DNA of 64,000 nt. It comes from Rotaria socialis (lineage: Eukaryota; Rotifera; Eurotatoria; Philodinida; Philodinidae). The first letter of the stretch is position 1. Each line of letters opens with the position of its first letter. Location: the NCBI GenBank assembly GCA_905331475.1, contig CAJNYU010002385.1, positions 62,001 through 126,000 of the forward strand, written 5' to 3'. Both the position numbers and the translations under genes were made by a program. Positions 27,203 through 41,400 of this stretch are shown one piece after another. Under the pieces are notes generated by a model. It was not told the DNA's origin and did no database searches. It saw nothing but the letters and a program-made list of their open reading frames with translations.

Positions 27203-27726
27203 GCTTTTTGTGTACTCAAAAAAAAAGAGTACACTATAGAATCGGTCAGTGTGTCCGTCCGTCCGTCCGTTTATTCGATAACTCTTCACAATTACATTCG
27301 ATTGAGCTGAAATTTTGTGCACAGAATTGTCTTATCAATATCTAGGTCGAGTTCGAAGATGAGAAGGATCCGTCAAGAAATGGCTGAGTTGTCGAAAAAA
27401 TTGTCATTTTTGATCAGACCATCCCTGAGGGGGAGTACAGGGATTTTCCAAAAACAAAATTTTCTCAGAATTATTCACAACATATATAAATCGACTCAGT
27501 TTTTAACGCTGATTCCGAATCTGATACTAGTTTTGAACTAAATCGTAGCTTTCTAACGAAACATCGCCTGAAAACGGTCTGAAAATGCACAAAAACTGCA
27601 TCCAGAAACCAAAGTGCCTAGTTTCTCATGATAATTTTGGCGTTCAGACATTCTAGAATGACTCATATGTCCCATGCACTTTTTGCAGTACACATAACTC
27701 TCGGATGAAATCCGAAGTTTCCACAT
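27203..27726 (-). repeat. Right arm of the large inverted repeat
   Basis: Reverse complement of the arm at 25024-25379, with high similarity and about 160 extra bases in the middle. The inner end contains a short palindrome (GTGTACTC run-of-A GAGTACAC) and a run of four CCGT units. AT-rich TTTATTTT sequence flanks both outer ends; this might be target duplication or chance. Confidence 0.8.
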
Positions 27727-29489
27727 TTATTTTTTATAAGTTGTTAAATACTTAATTATCTGTTTTTGTACGTTTCGTTTATGATCTTTTGTTCGAATAT
27801 TGTAAATGAACAGCAAAACAAGAATAGGCAAAAGTCAGTTCTTAGATATATGTAGTCTATTGAAAACATCAAAATTTGAAACTAACAGAGAAGGTACGCG
27901 AAAAACGTAGCAATGTTAGATAACAAAGTTGAGCAATACCTACTGGCAAGAGAACAGAAAATCAAAAAGTTCCAGTAATAAGTGACTAAAAAGATTAGAG
28001 GATCATATGAACCAATGGTAATAGTCAAATATTATTTTGATTGTGATATAATCATCAGATTTGTCTTGTAAATAGTAAAACTTTGCTCATGAATGTCTGA
28101 AGTCTTTTCTAAAAAAACATAGAGTTTCGCTTAATAATAAGTCCACCGCAGTGTTCCCTGTAGAGTCCATAACAGGAGATGCTCAACATTTCAAAAGACA
28201 TGATTAAAAATCTAAAGCCATCGACCATTTTTTTTTCTAGTTGTGTAAATTGATGGATTTGATACTTACTCTGATGAACTGCATTCGCTATGATGCAAGT
28301 TATAGCAAAAAACATTCATACACGAAGTTTTTCTTCTAAAGAAATTAGTATATATTAGTTAAAGCAGATTGCTTTTATTATGGCAGAAAACGAATCGGAA
28401 TGCTTGATTGGCAGTAAATTTTATGAAATAATTTCCGTAAATAGATAATAGTATAGTATTTCACTTTATAGATATTGATTAAAATTGAATGAATTACTTC
28501 AGACAACAGGTTTGTTTCGAATGCGAACATAGTTATATCTTGAAAAGTGAAGAATATCACACATTTGTCGTAAATAATTAATCCTTGTGAATATATTTTC
28601 TATTTATTAAGCATCAAATAGTTCTGAAGAAAAACTCTGAAATATCTGTCTCATTCTTCGTAACTGTTACTTTATGTATTGAAAAGCAACTTTTTCATAT
28701 TTAAATCCAACTAACTAAAGCACAGCACGCAAAAACAAAACATCTATCAATACTTGATGAGTATAAATGATAGATTATTATTTTAATAAAAATACTTAAA
28801 AATTAAAATCCAACAAGATACTACATAATCATGGTTATCGTTTATACAACTTTATTCTCTTATGAATGAATCTGAACATATTCAAATCGAATAGATTGAA
28901 TATAAAAACCAGATATTTGCATTTCAAAAATTGATATATTCTCTACTTGATCAAAGAAAAAAACTCCAAGGCAACTTTTTCATCGTTAAATATCTGTTTA
29001 AATCTCTTAAACTGATCACTGGTTTATTCTTTTTTATCAATATACAAACAATGATGCTGAACAGAGCACAAAAGAAAAGAAAAGAAAAGAAAAGGACAGA
29101 GAAAAAGAAATTCCATTGATCACGCTTCAACAGTCAACATATTAAAGTTCGATGATAACAAGAAAAATAGAACAAGAATTTTAATTCTAAGATAAATAAA
29201 GACAAAGAAGAAAAAATAAATAAATCACAGGTGTTTAGATTGAAAAAACAACAACTTTTGTTTATCAATTTTTGAAGTAGAAAAAAATATCTAATAAGTC
29301 TGATTTCCAGATTAGTAATAAGTGCGCAGCAAACATAATGAAAATAACGAGAAGAAAATAGTCGGAAGCTGGCAGGAAATGCGAGCACAAAGAGAGAGAA
29401 AAATGAATCACTGTGTCTGCTACGGACGAGTTAGATTCATCATGGAATACTAATCATCATGTGTCAAGACTCTTTCATGCTTCAATATA
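27727..29489. other. Intergenic spacer, nothing recognised
   Basis: About 1.8 kb of AT-rich sequence downstream of the coiled-coil gene that ends at 29490. It includes an AAAAG-rich tract near 29070-29110. No open frame here has coding character. Confidence 0.5.
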
Positions 29490-32400
29490 TTATTCCTCAT
29501 CATCAATATCAGTTGGCTAAAACCAAAAAAGAAATATTGATAAAATACACATAAAAAAGTCATTTAATCATACTTGAAAATTAGTATTAAAACTTATTGA
29601 CATAGGTACGGATGAAGTCAATGGTGTTGCAGTTGATAACCATTGATCAACTTTTTCGGTAGAATCATAACTTTGCGATCTAGTTAATAATGGTAAACAA
29701 TGATTCGACGCTACTCCTGTAGCTTGTTGTTGGTCATTGCGAACTGAACGATAACCTTCATCAGATATTTGACGGTCAATTTGAATATCTTGCAAATGAG
29801 AACTTAATTCTTCAAGTTTTGTTGATGAAGAATTTAAAGTTAATTGTTTATTTTTTTTTGAATCACTGTGATTTGATGATGGAGGTGATGAAGATGAATT
29901 AATAGTTTTTTTATCATCTGATGATGCAGATGAACGTACTTCAAGAATATTCATTAATGTTGAATTAGGACTTGCTAATTGTTTCGCTATATTCATGGGT
30001 TCTATTAAAGATGATGTTTCAGAGAATGTGTCCAAAGCCGAATCACGAATATCATCATCTTCATTATCAATGCCAGATTTGTTTTGCCCTTCATCCTCAT
30101 CATTATTTGATGATTTTACATTATTTTCATAGCGACGTGATAATTCATTTAAATAAGATTCAAGACTTTGTTGTAAAAATTCAAGAGATTGAATTGTAGG
30201 AACCAATTCATATTCATACATTGGCATCGATGGTAATGTATCATAACTACCAGTTGAACCATGAACAGTATTGTATAACGCAATCATTTGAGGGATGTGT
30301 GTTATAGCAAAATTCTATCAAATATCAAGAGAAAAAAAGTTTTCTTTAAATTGTTGTTTTTGTTTCTCATTAGTTAATTTACCTTTTTATGTTTCTTATT
30401 TTTTTTCCCAATATTTGATGATAGTTGTTGTTTATTCTTTTTTGGATGTCCACCATATTTATTAACAATATCAGATGATAATTCTTTCTTATATTCAATT
30501 TCGTTTCCAGCATAATATGGTGAATGAATTATTTCATTGGTACTTGCAGAATTCAAATTTAACGGAAGAAAATTTCGTGGTAACTTCATAGCAATAGCAG
30601 CTGTTGGTTGCGTTGTAGTTGATTTTGATAATAAAATATTGTCGCAATCACGATCTTCCATGTATGACGAGAGGATAGTTTGCTCTTCATGAGGCGTTAA
30701 TGGATGATAGAGAAGTGATGTTAATTCTGATGAAGGCGTTACACATGTATGATCATTACTAAGATCGTGTTCTGTTAACTTATCACGAAAATAGCTTATT
30801 AATGTATTGATTTTATTTAATTGATCATCACATTGATTTTTTTCATGTTCCAAACTAAATAAATGAAAATTTACTAGTGATAATGATAATAATAAATAGT
30901 TACCAATCGTTTTCAAAAGATACACATGCTCGAATTGGCGTTTGAGCAGCAGCGGCAGCAGTGGGAGAGTCAAGTGATTTTTGTTGGTTAGAATGTAAAC
31001 GGCGACGGCACTTTTTTCCATTCGTAGAATGTGCATTAGTAGCAGATGATAATAAACTTTCACGTTCACAACGTAAACTTTCTATAGCTAAAAGAATTTA
31101 AAATAAATATTTGATTATGATTTGCAATACAATTTGAATTTATTAAAGAGACAATTTTACACGTCTCAAAAATATAATAATAAGAGAAATTATATTTTCC
31201 TGCCGAACTCAAATTATTCATTCAGATCGAAAAGTCGAATTTCAAGAATTTATGTTCGATAAAATCAGACTACAATCTCATTAAACAGATTTATACAATA
31301 TCTCGCATGAGAAAAAAGTCAAACTTACATTCTCTTAACATCATATAAAATGACACAAAAGATTATCATCTTAGAAACTTTACAGTCATATAATATTCCT
31401 GATGATAGAACTATCTTGTACACTTTGCATTAGATTTTAAAAGATTAGATTTAGATATTTTTCAGAGTTAGCAGTTGAAGTATTTCTCAGATCGCACATG
31501 GATTCTACCTTTGTTTTATTCAATGTTTCTTAATTTTTGTTTTTCATTCTAGCTCAACTAATTAAGTAAATGAATTCTTTTGAAAATTCACATTATAAGA
31601 AGAATTCTTATTTGAAAGTTTATAGTAATTATATCAATTCATTGTCATCCATTAATTTAATTGATATTTTTATTATCATTCTTCGCTATTTATTTACACT
31701 TGATCGATTATAAAAAAAAATCTATTTAGATTTATCGTCGTCCTTTATTTACATTCTCTAATTCGTTTTAGAACGTAGGATACTATTAAAGATCATTGAA
31801 ATTTAAGTGATTCGTAGTTAGATCAATTATGTTTTCAAATGTTGATTATGGGCCCTAGATAAGAATCATTTAGAAAACTTGTTAATATTTTAAGCGAAAA
31901 TCAGTGAAGATTTTATTCGATTTTTACATCTTTTCATATGTTACCATTGATTCTTTGGTTTTGATTGATACAATATATAATCGATGGAGAACAGTCACAA
32001 CTTAAAAACCTATTTAATCGACATAACTTTAAAAGTTACATTTTCTTTTAAAAACTTTTCTAGTAGTTTTTATCTTACAAATATACAACTAGAACAAGCA
32101 TTTAACACTGAAAAAATTCGTACGTTCTATTCTTGTTTTTTAATAGCTCGATTTACAAGATTATTTTAAAAGTTAAACAACAATATAATTCTATCGAATG
32201 AGATCTTTCAATTTTCTGAATACGATACCTCTTATGAGATAAAATGATTTGAGCATACTATAGTTGAAATTAGAGATTGAACTTTAAAAATGTTCCATCT
32301 TATCCGATTTAAATTCTCTAGTCGATTCAAACAATTCTATGCGATACAGTGCACTATTCTCTCCGCTCAATCTTTTGTATCATGCGTAGAATATGAATTA

Positions 32401-34454
32401 AGTTGTAAAAGAAATACTTTTACAACAATCTATTAACCAAGCAGACACCAATTCGAAAAATATGTTTTAACATTCAAAAACAAATCGCGCTCGGACTTCA
32501 TAGAAGCTGATTAAAAGAATGAATGTAAATGCTCATATCTGCAAGTTTTAGCCATTTTCAAGGCTTGAATCTAATAATTATTTAATATTTCTTTGTTTGA
32601 TACTGTTTTATTTTTAAATCAGCGTAAATCAAATCTATTCTGAATGTTTGAACACGTTTTTTACAAAGATTTGTCTGCTAGGGTGCCTATTAATAAAATA
32701 TGTAATTGCTAACATTATGTTTGAAAGTTAAAAGTCATTATAACAATTTACTAGAGTTATTATATAGTAAAATAAACTTATAATGATTAGTAGGGGTGGA
32801 CCATTTAATTTAATTCGCTCTAATTAACAGTGTTAATTAACTAAAAGCGTTAACCGTTAAAATTAACGGTTTTGCCCACGACGTTAATCCGTTGAAATAA
32901 ACGGTTAACGTACCACCCCTAATGATTAGTCATTTTTCAAACATTTTAATGATCAAATTAAACTCGTTCAAATCTGAATAGAATGATCTATTGTTAAAAG
33001 TTTTTATTTTTGAGAAAGGACACCTTTTATTTTTCTGGCTTTTTTTAAAATATCTTCTTTCGACTACTTTTTTTACATAAAATATTTGTAGAATGAAAGT
33101 TGAGAATGAGTTGCAGTATAGTACATAAATATTCTTCGATAACAGCACATGATATTCATTGAATAATAAAGAAATATTTACTAGAATTATAAGTATCACC
33201 GTACATAGAAAAGCCTATTCATAGTATATTAGGCTGTGGTCTAGACGAATTATTGTTTTATTAGAACATTTTCTTCTTGGGCATTTTTTATGAATAAGTA
33301 AAAGAAATGAAGCTGAATGGAAATTAAATTTTAAAAATATAATTTAAAGTTATTTGGAGCGAAAAGTATACTCGATGCACACAAGTCAATTTTTATCTTT
33401 TGATTCCAGCTGATTGAAAATCATTTTGAATAAAAAGAAACTGTCTGCATGAGATACAGAAATTAGTTGATTTTACACTTACTGGCTTCAATTTGAGGCA
33501 ATTTTTCTGCATTTTCACTTAATAATTGTTTTATATCAGTTTGTTTGCGTAGATTTTTATTCAAGCTTTCTTCTAGTTTCTGAAAAAGAACAAAAAAATA
33601 AACAAAAAATGAAATTCTTTAATTTAAAAAAACTATTCGAATAAACCTTTCGTTTAATAGTAGCAGCTTGTTGTGCATCTTCAGCTGTTTTTAACTGTGC
33701 TTTATATTCATCTTCTTCTCTGAACAAATTTTTTTTTTCTTTTTTTGAAAATAAATGCATAGAAGAACATACTGAAGAACAGGTAACGCTGTTTCAATTG
33801 AACGAATTTCTCTTTGCGCTAGTGCACGATATTCGTCTGTTTTATTTTCTTTCTTTAATTCTGCTTCATATCGTCTAATAAACAAAAAAGCAACAATGAT
33901 AAGTCAAATAATACTCGTATAGTAATTCAAACCGTTTATCTCGAAGTGCTATTGCTAAATTAGTATAACGAAGTCTCGACCGTGATCGAAGATTTGTCAT
34001 TTGAACATGCTAGTTAGGTTAAAAAATATTTCGTTTTGAAATGTGTATGTAGAGAAAAAAAGAAAACTTTTTCTTACTAATCTCTTTTTAGTCTGTGTTT
34101 GATTATTTATTTCCTTGTTAATGTCAGAGATTGAAGTACGTAAAGCATTTATTTCAGTTTGTAAAAATTCAGAATCTTGTTTTAATTTTTCTTCATCGTA
34201 TTTTTTCTAAATTAAGATATAAAAAATTCTTTTAAAGAAAGTTTATTTTTAAATTAATAATCAATACTTTTTGACGCATTAATCCTTGAAGATCATTTTT
34301 GATTTCTAATAAACGTCGACGAACATCAACTGTATTGTGAGATGTGATATTGGAACTGAGAAAGATTTAAAAGAATTACATACATATAGATAAACATAAA
34401 AATAGTTAGTTCTTTTCTTTTTTACTTTAATTGATCTTCGTCTTCGTCGCTCAT
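29490..34454 (-). CDS. Unrecognised coiled-coil protein with long Ser/Asn-rich tail
   Basis: Eleven exons: 34454-34426, 34355-34268, 34206-34078, 34009-33933, 33874-33773, 33719-33647, 33579-33483, 31087-30904, 30854-30383, 30314-29574, 29516-29490. All junctions keep phase and give 672 residues. The start MSDEDEDQL is acidic. Residues of about 20-200 form a continuous charged coiled coil (for example RRRLLEIKNDLQGLMRQKKK and RDKRRYEAELKKENK). The second half is low-complexity, rich in Ser, Asn and Asp, with patches such as ISDEGYRSV and RSQSYDS that look like phosphorylation sites; it ends PTDIDDEE. I do not recognise the family. Intron 7 is about 2.4 kb and contains a 131-bp transposon. It may be a cytoskeletal or centrosomal scaffold, but that is only a guess from composition. 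Confidence 0.75.
32791..32921. mobile_element. hAT-like MITE with 8-bp target duplication
   Basis: The element starts TAGGGGTGGAC and ends GTACCACCCCTA, perfect or near-perfect terminal inverted repeats. It is flanked on both sides by the same 8 bases, ATGATTAG (32783-32790 and 32922-32929). hAT transposons make 8-bp duplications and often have TAGGGGTGG-type ends, so this is a short non-autonomous hAT. Inside are further palindromes built from GTTAACCGTTAA-like units. It lies in the largest intron of the coiled-coil gene. The intact duplication suggests a fairly recent insertion. Confidence 0.88.
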
Positions 34455-35437
34455 TCTTATAAAAATAATTATTTCGAATAAAAACTAAATTTGGATGACT
34501 GTCTTTTCTTGTTATATTAATTAGTCGTATGAAAAAGAATCCATGAGTATTTGTCGTCGTTTCTTATTGATCATATCATAGATGTTGGAATTCTGTATGT
34601 AACATGATTACCTTGAAAACGAGGATCCAGGTAGATAAGGAGGAAAATTATCTCTCCGAATCAATCTAGGGACAAAGCTTAAAAGCACAATAACAATGAT
34701 GAGTACAAAAAAACTGTGTAGAAAAATAAATGAAGTTCAAATGGCAAACAGTAGTGTGTCAAACCAGAGGTTGCCACGTTTTATACGCCAAAATTATATG
34801 GATAAAAAAATCAATGGCATAGTAAAAAGAAATAAAGAACGAAAAAACATACAGAATAATAACAGTAGTAGTCACTTTTGGGTCGGTTAGTATAGACAAA
34901 TAGCATGGACCAATACAATTTTCAAATTGGCTCTTTTTCAATTCATCAATAAATGTTTAAAATATAAATATGAAAAAGAAAAGTGGAAGTTCAATTCAAG
35001 TCTTTTAATTTTAGTGAGAAAAATATCGAAAATGAACGTCGGCGCCATCTATATACATTACTTCTCTTGCAAAACTTTCTAGTAAAACTTTCTAGTAAGA
35101 CTTTCTAAAATAGCTTCTGTCACAGAATGTAATCAGATATAAGGTTTTTTAATTTTCGATTTGTATGAAACAAACTCTCAATAGCCTAGCAACTAATGAA
35201 CACTAGGTTTCAAATGGTTGCGTGATCTAGCAAACATCTCAACCTGATGGCGATGGCAAACATGTTAAAATTCCTGGCAACCGATGTTTAATCGCTTTAT
35301 AAAAGAAAGAAGTAAAGAGAATCGAACAAACTACTCTACACACGAATGCAGGTATTCTAATTGATGTTGTTGTCTGACGGCTATTCGAACAAAAATATGA
35401 TTTTTAAGCTTATGTTCTCAATCCAATTATAGATAAA
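34455..35437. promoter_or_regulatory. Divergent intergenic region between coiled-coil gene and FHAD1
   Basis: 983 bp separate the two start codons, which point away from each other, so both promoters are expected here. It holds a 13-base tandem repeat (AAAACTTTCTAGT, nearly three copies at 35071-35107). No TATA box was evident. Confidence 0.4.
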
Positions 35438-38400
35438 ATGAAAGGTTTTTTGCACAGCCAAGATGGCTCTTATGCGTTCCCTCTTGGTCCCAAAGTGACA
35501 ACCATTGGACGAGAAAATTGTGACATTAGCATCAATGTATGATTCATTTTTTAGCTTTTTTATTTTTCCTTATATTGGTAAATCTAACTTTATTTTTTTA
35601 CAGAATAATAATGTTGATAACCAACATGCCTTAATAGAATTTGATGATGAACAGCGTTGCTTTATTTTAAAAGACTTGAATTCGTCAACAGGTACTTACG
35701 TACATGATTGCCGTGTTCAAAACGCAGCTGTTCGGCTGAACAATGAAGATGTTATAAGATTTGGTTTTAATGGTTTACCACTTGAGTTTAGAATTGAACA
35801 ACAACAGCAAGAGGCATTCTACGATAATGTATTAAAGATATCATAGCTTGCTTTTTGTTTATAGACAACTATGCCATCCATATATCAACGGCAATCATCA
35901 TCAAATTCTCTACAACTCATAAAACAGACCATACCATCTCGAAGAGTAACAAGTGGAATAACAAATCATCAACAACAAATTGATGTTCGACAAAATCCTG
36001 GATTTTCACTTCGGTAGAAAATAATTTTATTGCCATCGATCAATAAATTTCATTTTTTTCTTAAGGGGTCGACCATCAAGTGCAGGAACTAAGAGAGCAC
36101 CAGCTATCGTAACAAATACATCTAGTCATGGTTCCAATGGTATTCGTGATTCTCTAGTTCGTCGTATGTATTAAGTAGAAATTATTCGTTTATAATTATT
36201 AATTAATTTAGCTAATGCTTGGACCATTAGCAGTAACACTTCAAATGTTGGTCGCAGTATTATAAATGGAAATTTTACTGGTGAATTAGATGTGCCTTGT
36301 CAAGATAATACTGAAATAACAAATCGTGTTGATCAACTTGAAAAAGAAGTTAAAGGACGGGATGCAGAGATTCGTGAATTAAATGATCGAGTATATAATA
36401 ATTGTTTCTTATATTATTGAATTTAGTTTCTTTTTCTCTTCATCGTAGCTACGTAGTTTAGAGCCATTAAACTCTACATTTACCAATGAAGTTCATACAT
36501 TGAGAAGCGAATTAGAAAAGGTTAAACGAGAAAAGCAAGCAGCTACAGGACTTATTTCAAGTGTTCAACGTGATCTACATGCAAAAGTAAACGAATAAAA
36601 TGACATCATGAATCAATATCATAGTATTTTCAATATTACTAGGAATCAGAATTGGCTAAAATAACTCGAGAAGTCGAAGGAATGAAATCTGATAGTCGTG
36701 ATAAAGATCTTCGATTGCAATCATTGCAAGCTAAAGTAAAATATAGAATGAAAAATTTAACTTGTGAATTTTGCATGTCTTCTTTTTTCACTCTCGTCTG
36801 TACCTTATAGCAGGTGAGTGTTAAAAGAATGTTTAAAGTACATCATCATTTTGTATCCAGCGTGTTTTATTTTGGTTTTCTTTACATTATCCACTATGAA
36901 TTGCTTGGTTTCTACTTAGCGCTGATTTCCTTTCGTCTACATTCCTTAGATATAATTAAGTTCTTGTCTTTTATTTTTGTAGCTCAACCTACTTCGCGAT
37001 CGTGGTCGTGCTGAAGAAGATCGATATACAAAAGAAAAAGAACTTGTAAATCTTCGTAATGTAAACTTCGTCTTCTTCTTCTTAGACTTGTTTTCTATAC
37101 ATCTCAATATTGCTCATGATAAAATCTATTTCTTCAAGAAAACGTTTTAAACTAATTGATCTATTTTAATTTAGAAAATAAAATTAGCTGAACAACAAAT
37201 AAACGAATTAAATGAAAGTGTTAATCGACTTAAATCTCAACTACAAGATACTGAAAAACAATTATTAAGATTAAATCAAAATGAGCTAAAATTAAAACAA
37301 GAATGTGAACATGCACGTGAGCAACTTCTCGAAGTTCAGCGAAATGAAACTAAACTCAAAGCTGACGTTACCAATGCAGAAAAAAAAGTATCAATCTGAA
37401 AATAATAATTATGTTGTTATTGTTGTTGTTAAATTGTCTATTTTTATTTTTAAGTACAATCAATTTTGTATAAGTATTTGGAAATGTTTTTCAAACGATG
37501 ATGATGATGAATATGATGAAGATAACCATAATATTATGGAACGCATTCAACAACTTCAACGACAATTAGATCAATCTCAAAGTGAAGTTGAACGTCTACG
37601 TGGTATTAATTTATCTTCAAATGAACAACTTAGAGGCTCACTTGGCAAATTTATTGATATACTTGTAAGTCATTTATAATAAAATACAAAAAGCAGAGTC
37701 TAAATTCTAAATAGACAAGCGCAATTAAAGAACAAACAACAGCAAAAAATCTTTTACGTGCTCGGCAGCAAATGATTGAACTTGAAGAAGCAGTTGACAA
37801 TGATAGCATTGTTGGAATGTTTAAACGAGCAGCAATTAATATTGTTGATAGTCATGTCAGATTTATATCTGGAATCAATAATTTAGTAATACAACGTGAT
37901 AATCAACAAGAAGATTTATGTAAGTTAACAGTACTATCAATAAAATTTTGTTTTAATGCTTCTTCCTTGAAGCTACTAATGAAATTTTGGCTTTAATTCG
38001 TCGTCAATACGAAGAATTAGAACGTGAAAAAGATAACTTATTCCTTGATCATACAGCTCGTGAACAAACATTTCGTTCTGAATTGGAAAAGGTCACGGAA
38101 GAAAAAGAGTATGAAAAACATTTTTTAGCTTACATCTTACCATTACCATTTATAATTTAGTGCTTTCTGGCAGCAACGATTTGATGATGAATGTGCTCGT
38201 CTTCGTCTAGAAAATACTCAATTAAGAAATGAATATGATGAACAAACACGTTCATTTTCTGATCGTCTAGAAACAGTAACTGCGCAAAACAGCGAATACG
38301 TTCAGGTGTTAAACTAGATTTTTTTGTTTTTCATTTAAATTAAATCGAAATATTTTTATTTTCTTAGCGCTGGAATATTCTTCAAACAGAGTCAAGTCAA

Positions 38401-41400
38401 AAAATGAATGAATTAACAACGCAATTGCAGGAATATCAACGTGAATTAAATGAACATGTATGTTCAATTTTTGTGTCTTTTTTGAAATTCTTAATGTTTT
38501 CATTACATTTATCTTTTCTTTTTTGTTCAGAAAGAACAAGACAAACAATTAACAGGCTCAAGTGAAAAACAAAAAGAAGAATTCATTCGAATGGAGAAAG
38601 AGAAAAATGCAACTATCCAAGATTTGAAGTAAGCTTTTAGTTTCTATAAGTTTTTTCTTTTTCTAATTTTCAATGTTCAGTGGACAAATGGAAGTTTACA
38701 AAGATCAAGTTCGACAATTTTCAAAAACCATTATACAATTAGAAAAGAACTTAGCTGAAGAACAAGAAAGACGTATCAAACTTCAAACAGAATTAGATAA
38801 TGTGGATAAAAATAGAAAAGGTATTTTCCCGAAAAGTTCATTCATAAACTATCATAAAACAACGATTACCATATTGAAGTAAAAATATTGAGTAAAATTA
38901 GAATTTTCAACTTACTATTTCTTCGTTGAGCTATCAAAAAAAAAGAACGCGCAACTTCTAACGATAGACTTCAGTAATTTGATCGAAATTACTTTATTAT
39001 TCATAATCACATTGGTTTTCTACGAACTAGAATTTTTTTATGATTTGTCTTGATACACACCTCTATTCACTGCTCTTGTATCTCTTTCTTGAATTCTCAT
39101 AGAAGATGGTGCTATTTATTGAGAGACTACTAATATTGGATTGATAAAGACTTATTGAAGAAAGTAAAAAAAACATAGATTCTTTCTACAAGATCACTAT
39201 AGGAAGGAAAACGTTTTTCATCATTAAGGATTATATATATATATACACACATAGCTACCTCAACTTTATCTATTAATGTTGTGACCAATATCCTGATTTG
39301 AAAAATCTATTGAATATTAAGCATTACAATTAATCTTATAGGTTTTAGTCGCATAGCTCGTTGTTTAAAGACTTGAGAGATATTTACAAGTCTTAGTTAA
39401 ATATTTCACCGTGATACTCATTCATTCATTTATTTATTTATTTATTTCTATGTTTCAGTATAAATAGACATTGAGACAAAAGAAAAATTCCTTTGTCAGC
39501 TTTATTACTCATTTTTTTCGTTTATATTTTACAGAAAATAAGACTAGAGACAATAATATATTCTTGATATTTTAAAGTTTTGAAACCAGAGTTTTTTTCT
39601 ATATGTAAATCTGTTAAAAAGAAACAAAAGAATTGGTTTGAATACTAAAAAATGCTCATCTCAACATGCATAAATTTAGAAACTAATTTATTCAAATTTC
39701 GAAATTTGATAATTTTCTAGTTAACCGGCAAACACCTCCAGTGTCCACTGAAACAATAGTACCTATCGTATCTGTACCAGTTGCGGATCTCAGGTTATTT
39801 TACTTTATTTCATATTATTATATTGTAACTTTCAATTGTATAGTCATGAATTATTTACACACAAATCACGTATTCAAGAGCAAGAACAAATAATTATTTC
39901 ATTACGGCGTGATTTAGCAGGCATGACAGCTCGTTTGTCGGATGTTCAAGGTGAACTAAGTGAAAAACAAAAAAGAGCCTTAGAAAAAAGTGAATTTACA
40001 ATACGTGATCAAACTAAAGAATTGAATGATACAAGAGTAAAATTATCTAAGTTAAGTGATATTGTTGATAAGCAATCTACACAAATTGAATCATTACAAT
40101 CGGATCTATCGTATGTTTTCATATAATTAGTTGCAATCAGAAGGCTTTTATTTTTCACTTTCAATTTTTGATAGAAAATCTAAGATATTAGCAAATCAAT
40201 ACCAATTGCTAGTTGATCAGCGTCAAGCTGATATCGATCGTTTGACGAGATCTCTTGATGAAAAAAATTTACTTGTCGAGCGAGTCGAGCAAACTAATCA
40301 AAATGAAGTATATCTATTTTTTGATGAACTTTAATAGTTTGTTTTTTCTTTAATATAAATTTTCGTTGTTGAGGGTCGTATAACTCACGAACTTGTTGCT
40401 ATTGGTGCACAATGTAAAGGTGAACGGCATGATCAAACCATTGGGCGACAACGCGAAGCATTAAATGAATTACGAGCAAGAATTAAATCATTAGAACAAT
40501 CACGACCGACTAATCCATCGTATGAAAAGGTTTTACAACAAGTTGTTTTACTTAAACGTGAATTAGCTGAATTGCGTGCACGACAATCTCTACCAGCTGA
40601 TATACCTTATTTAATAACAACACCAGGATCAAATTCTTTTCATCAACAATCAACAACTTCTTTCCGTCAATCACCAGCAGTACCAAATACATTGGATGTA
40701 ATGCCTGAAGCACAAAAAATTATTGAAGAGCGAGCTGCTCATGCCGAAACAATGAATGCATTACAATCCTGTGACGAATTAGTAAGTTTTTGTATTACTA
40801 ATATATCAATAGACGATATAATTCGAATCGGTAAACAAGAGTTTATTCATCTCTAGTATTTTCTTACAGATCGACTTAATTTATTCTAGATTCTGATTCA
40901 TAAATATTTCTAACAAGTATATTCTTTCTCGAATTATAAACATCGTCATTTCTGACAGGCATTCATAATTATATTGCAATGTTTCACAGTAATCTACGAA
41001 AAATCTCAAGAACCCTGTAATAGTCGCACAAATGTAGCTATCATTGTCTAGAGAATAAGATCATTTTCTTGATTTTTAGTAGAAAAAACATTCTTGATAA
41101 AATTGATTTACAAAAATTATGCTTCGAAATTTTTTCAAAAACCTACTTGAAAAACATCGCCCCTTGTACGTGCTCATAAAAGATTCATATTCGACATATT
41201 GTCGATCTAAATTTATGAATTCGAAATAAGATACTTGTGAATAGCTGAGAAATAATGAATGACTACTTGTCGATGATTATAACAATCAATACGACGCACT
41301 ATGAACGAGAGTGTCGATTCAAGATAAGAGGATTGTACTGTGGAGCCAGCAAGAGTACGAAATATTTTCTTTCGTCAATACAAAATTCGAAATAAAAATA

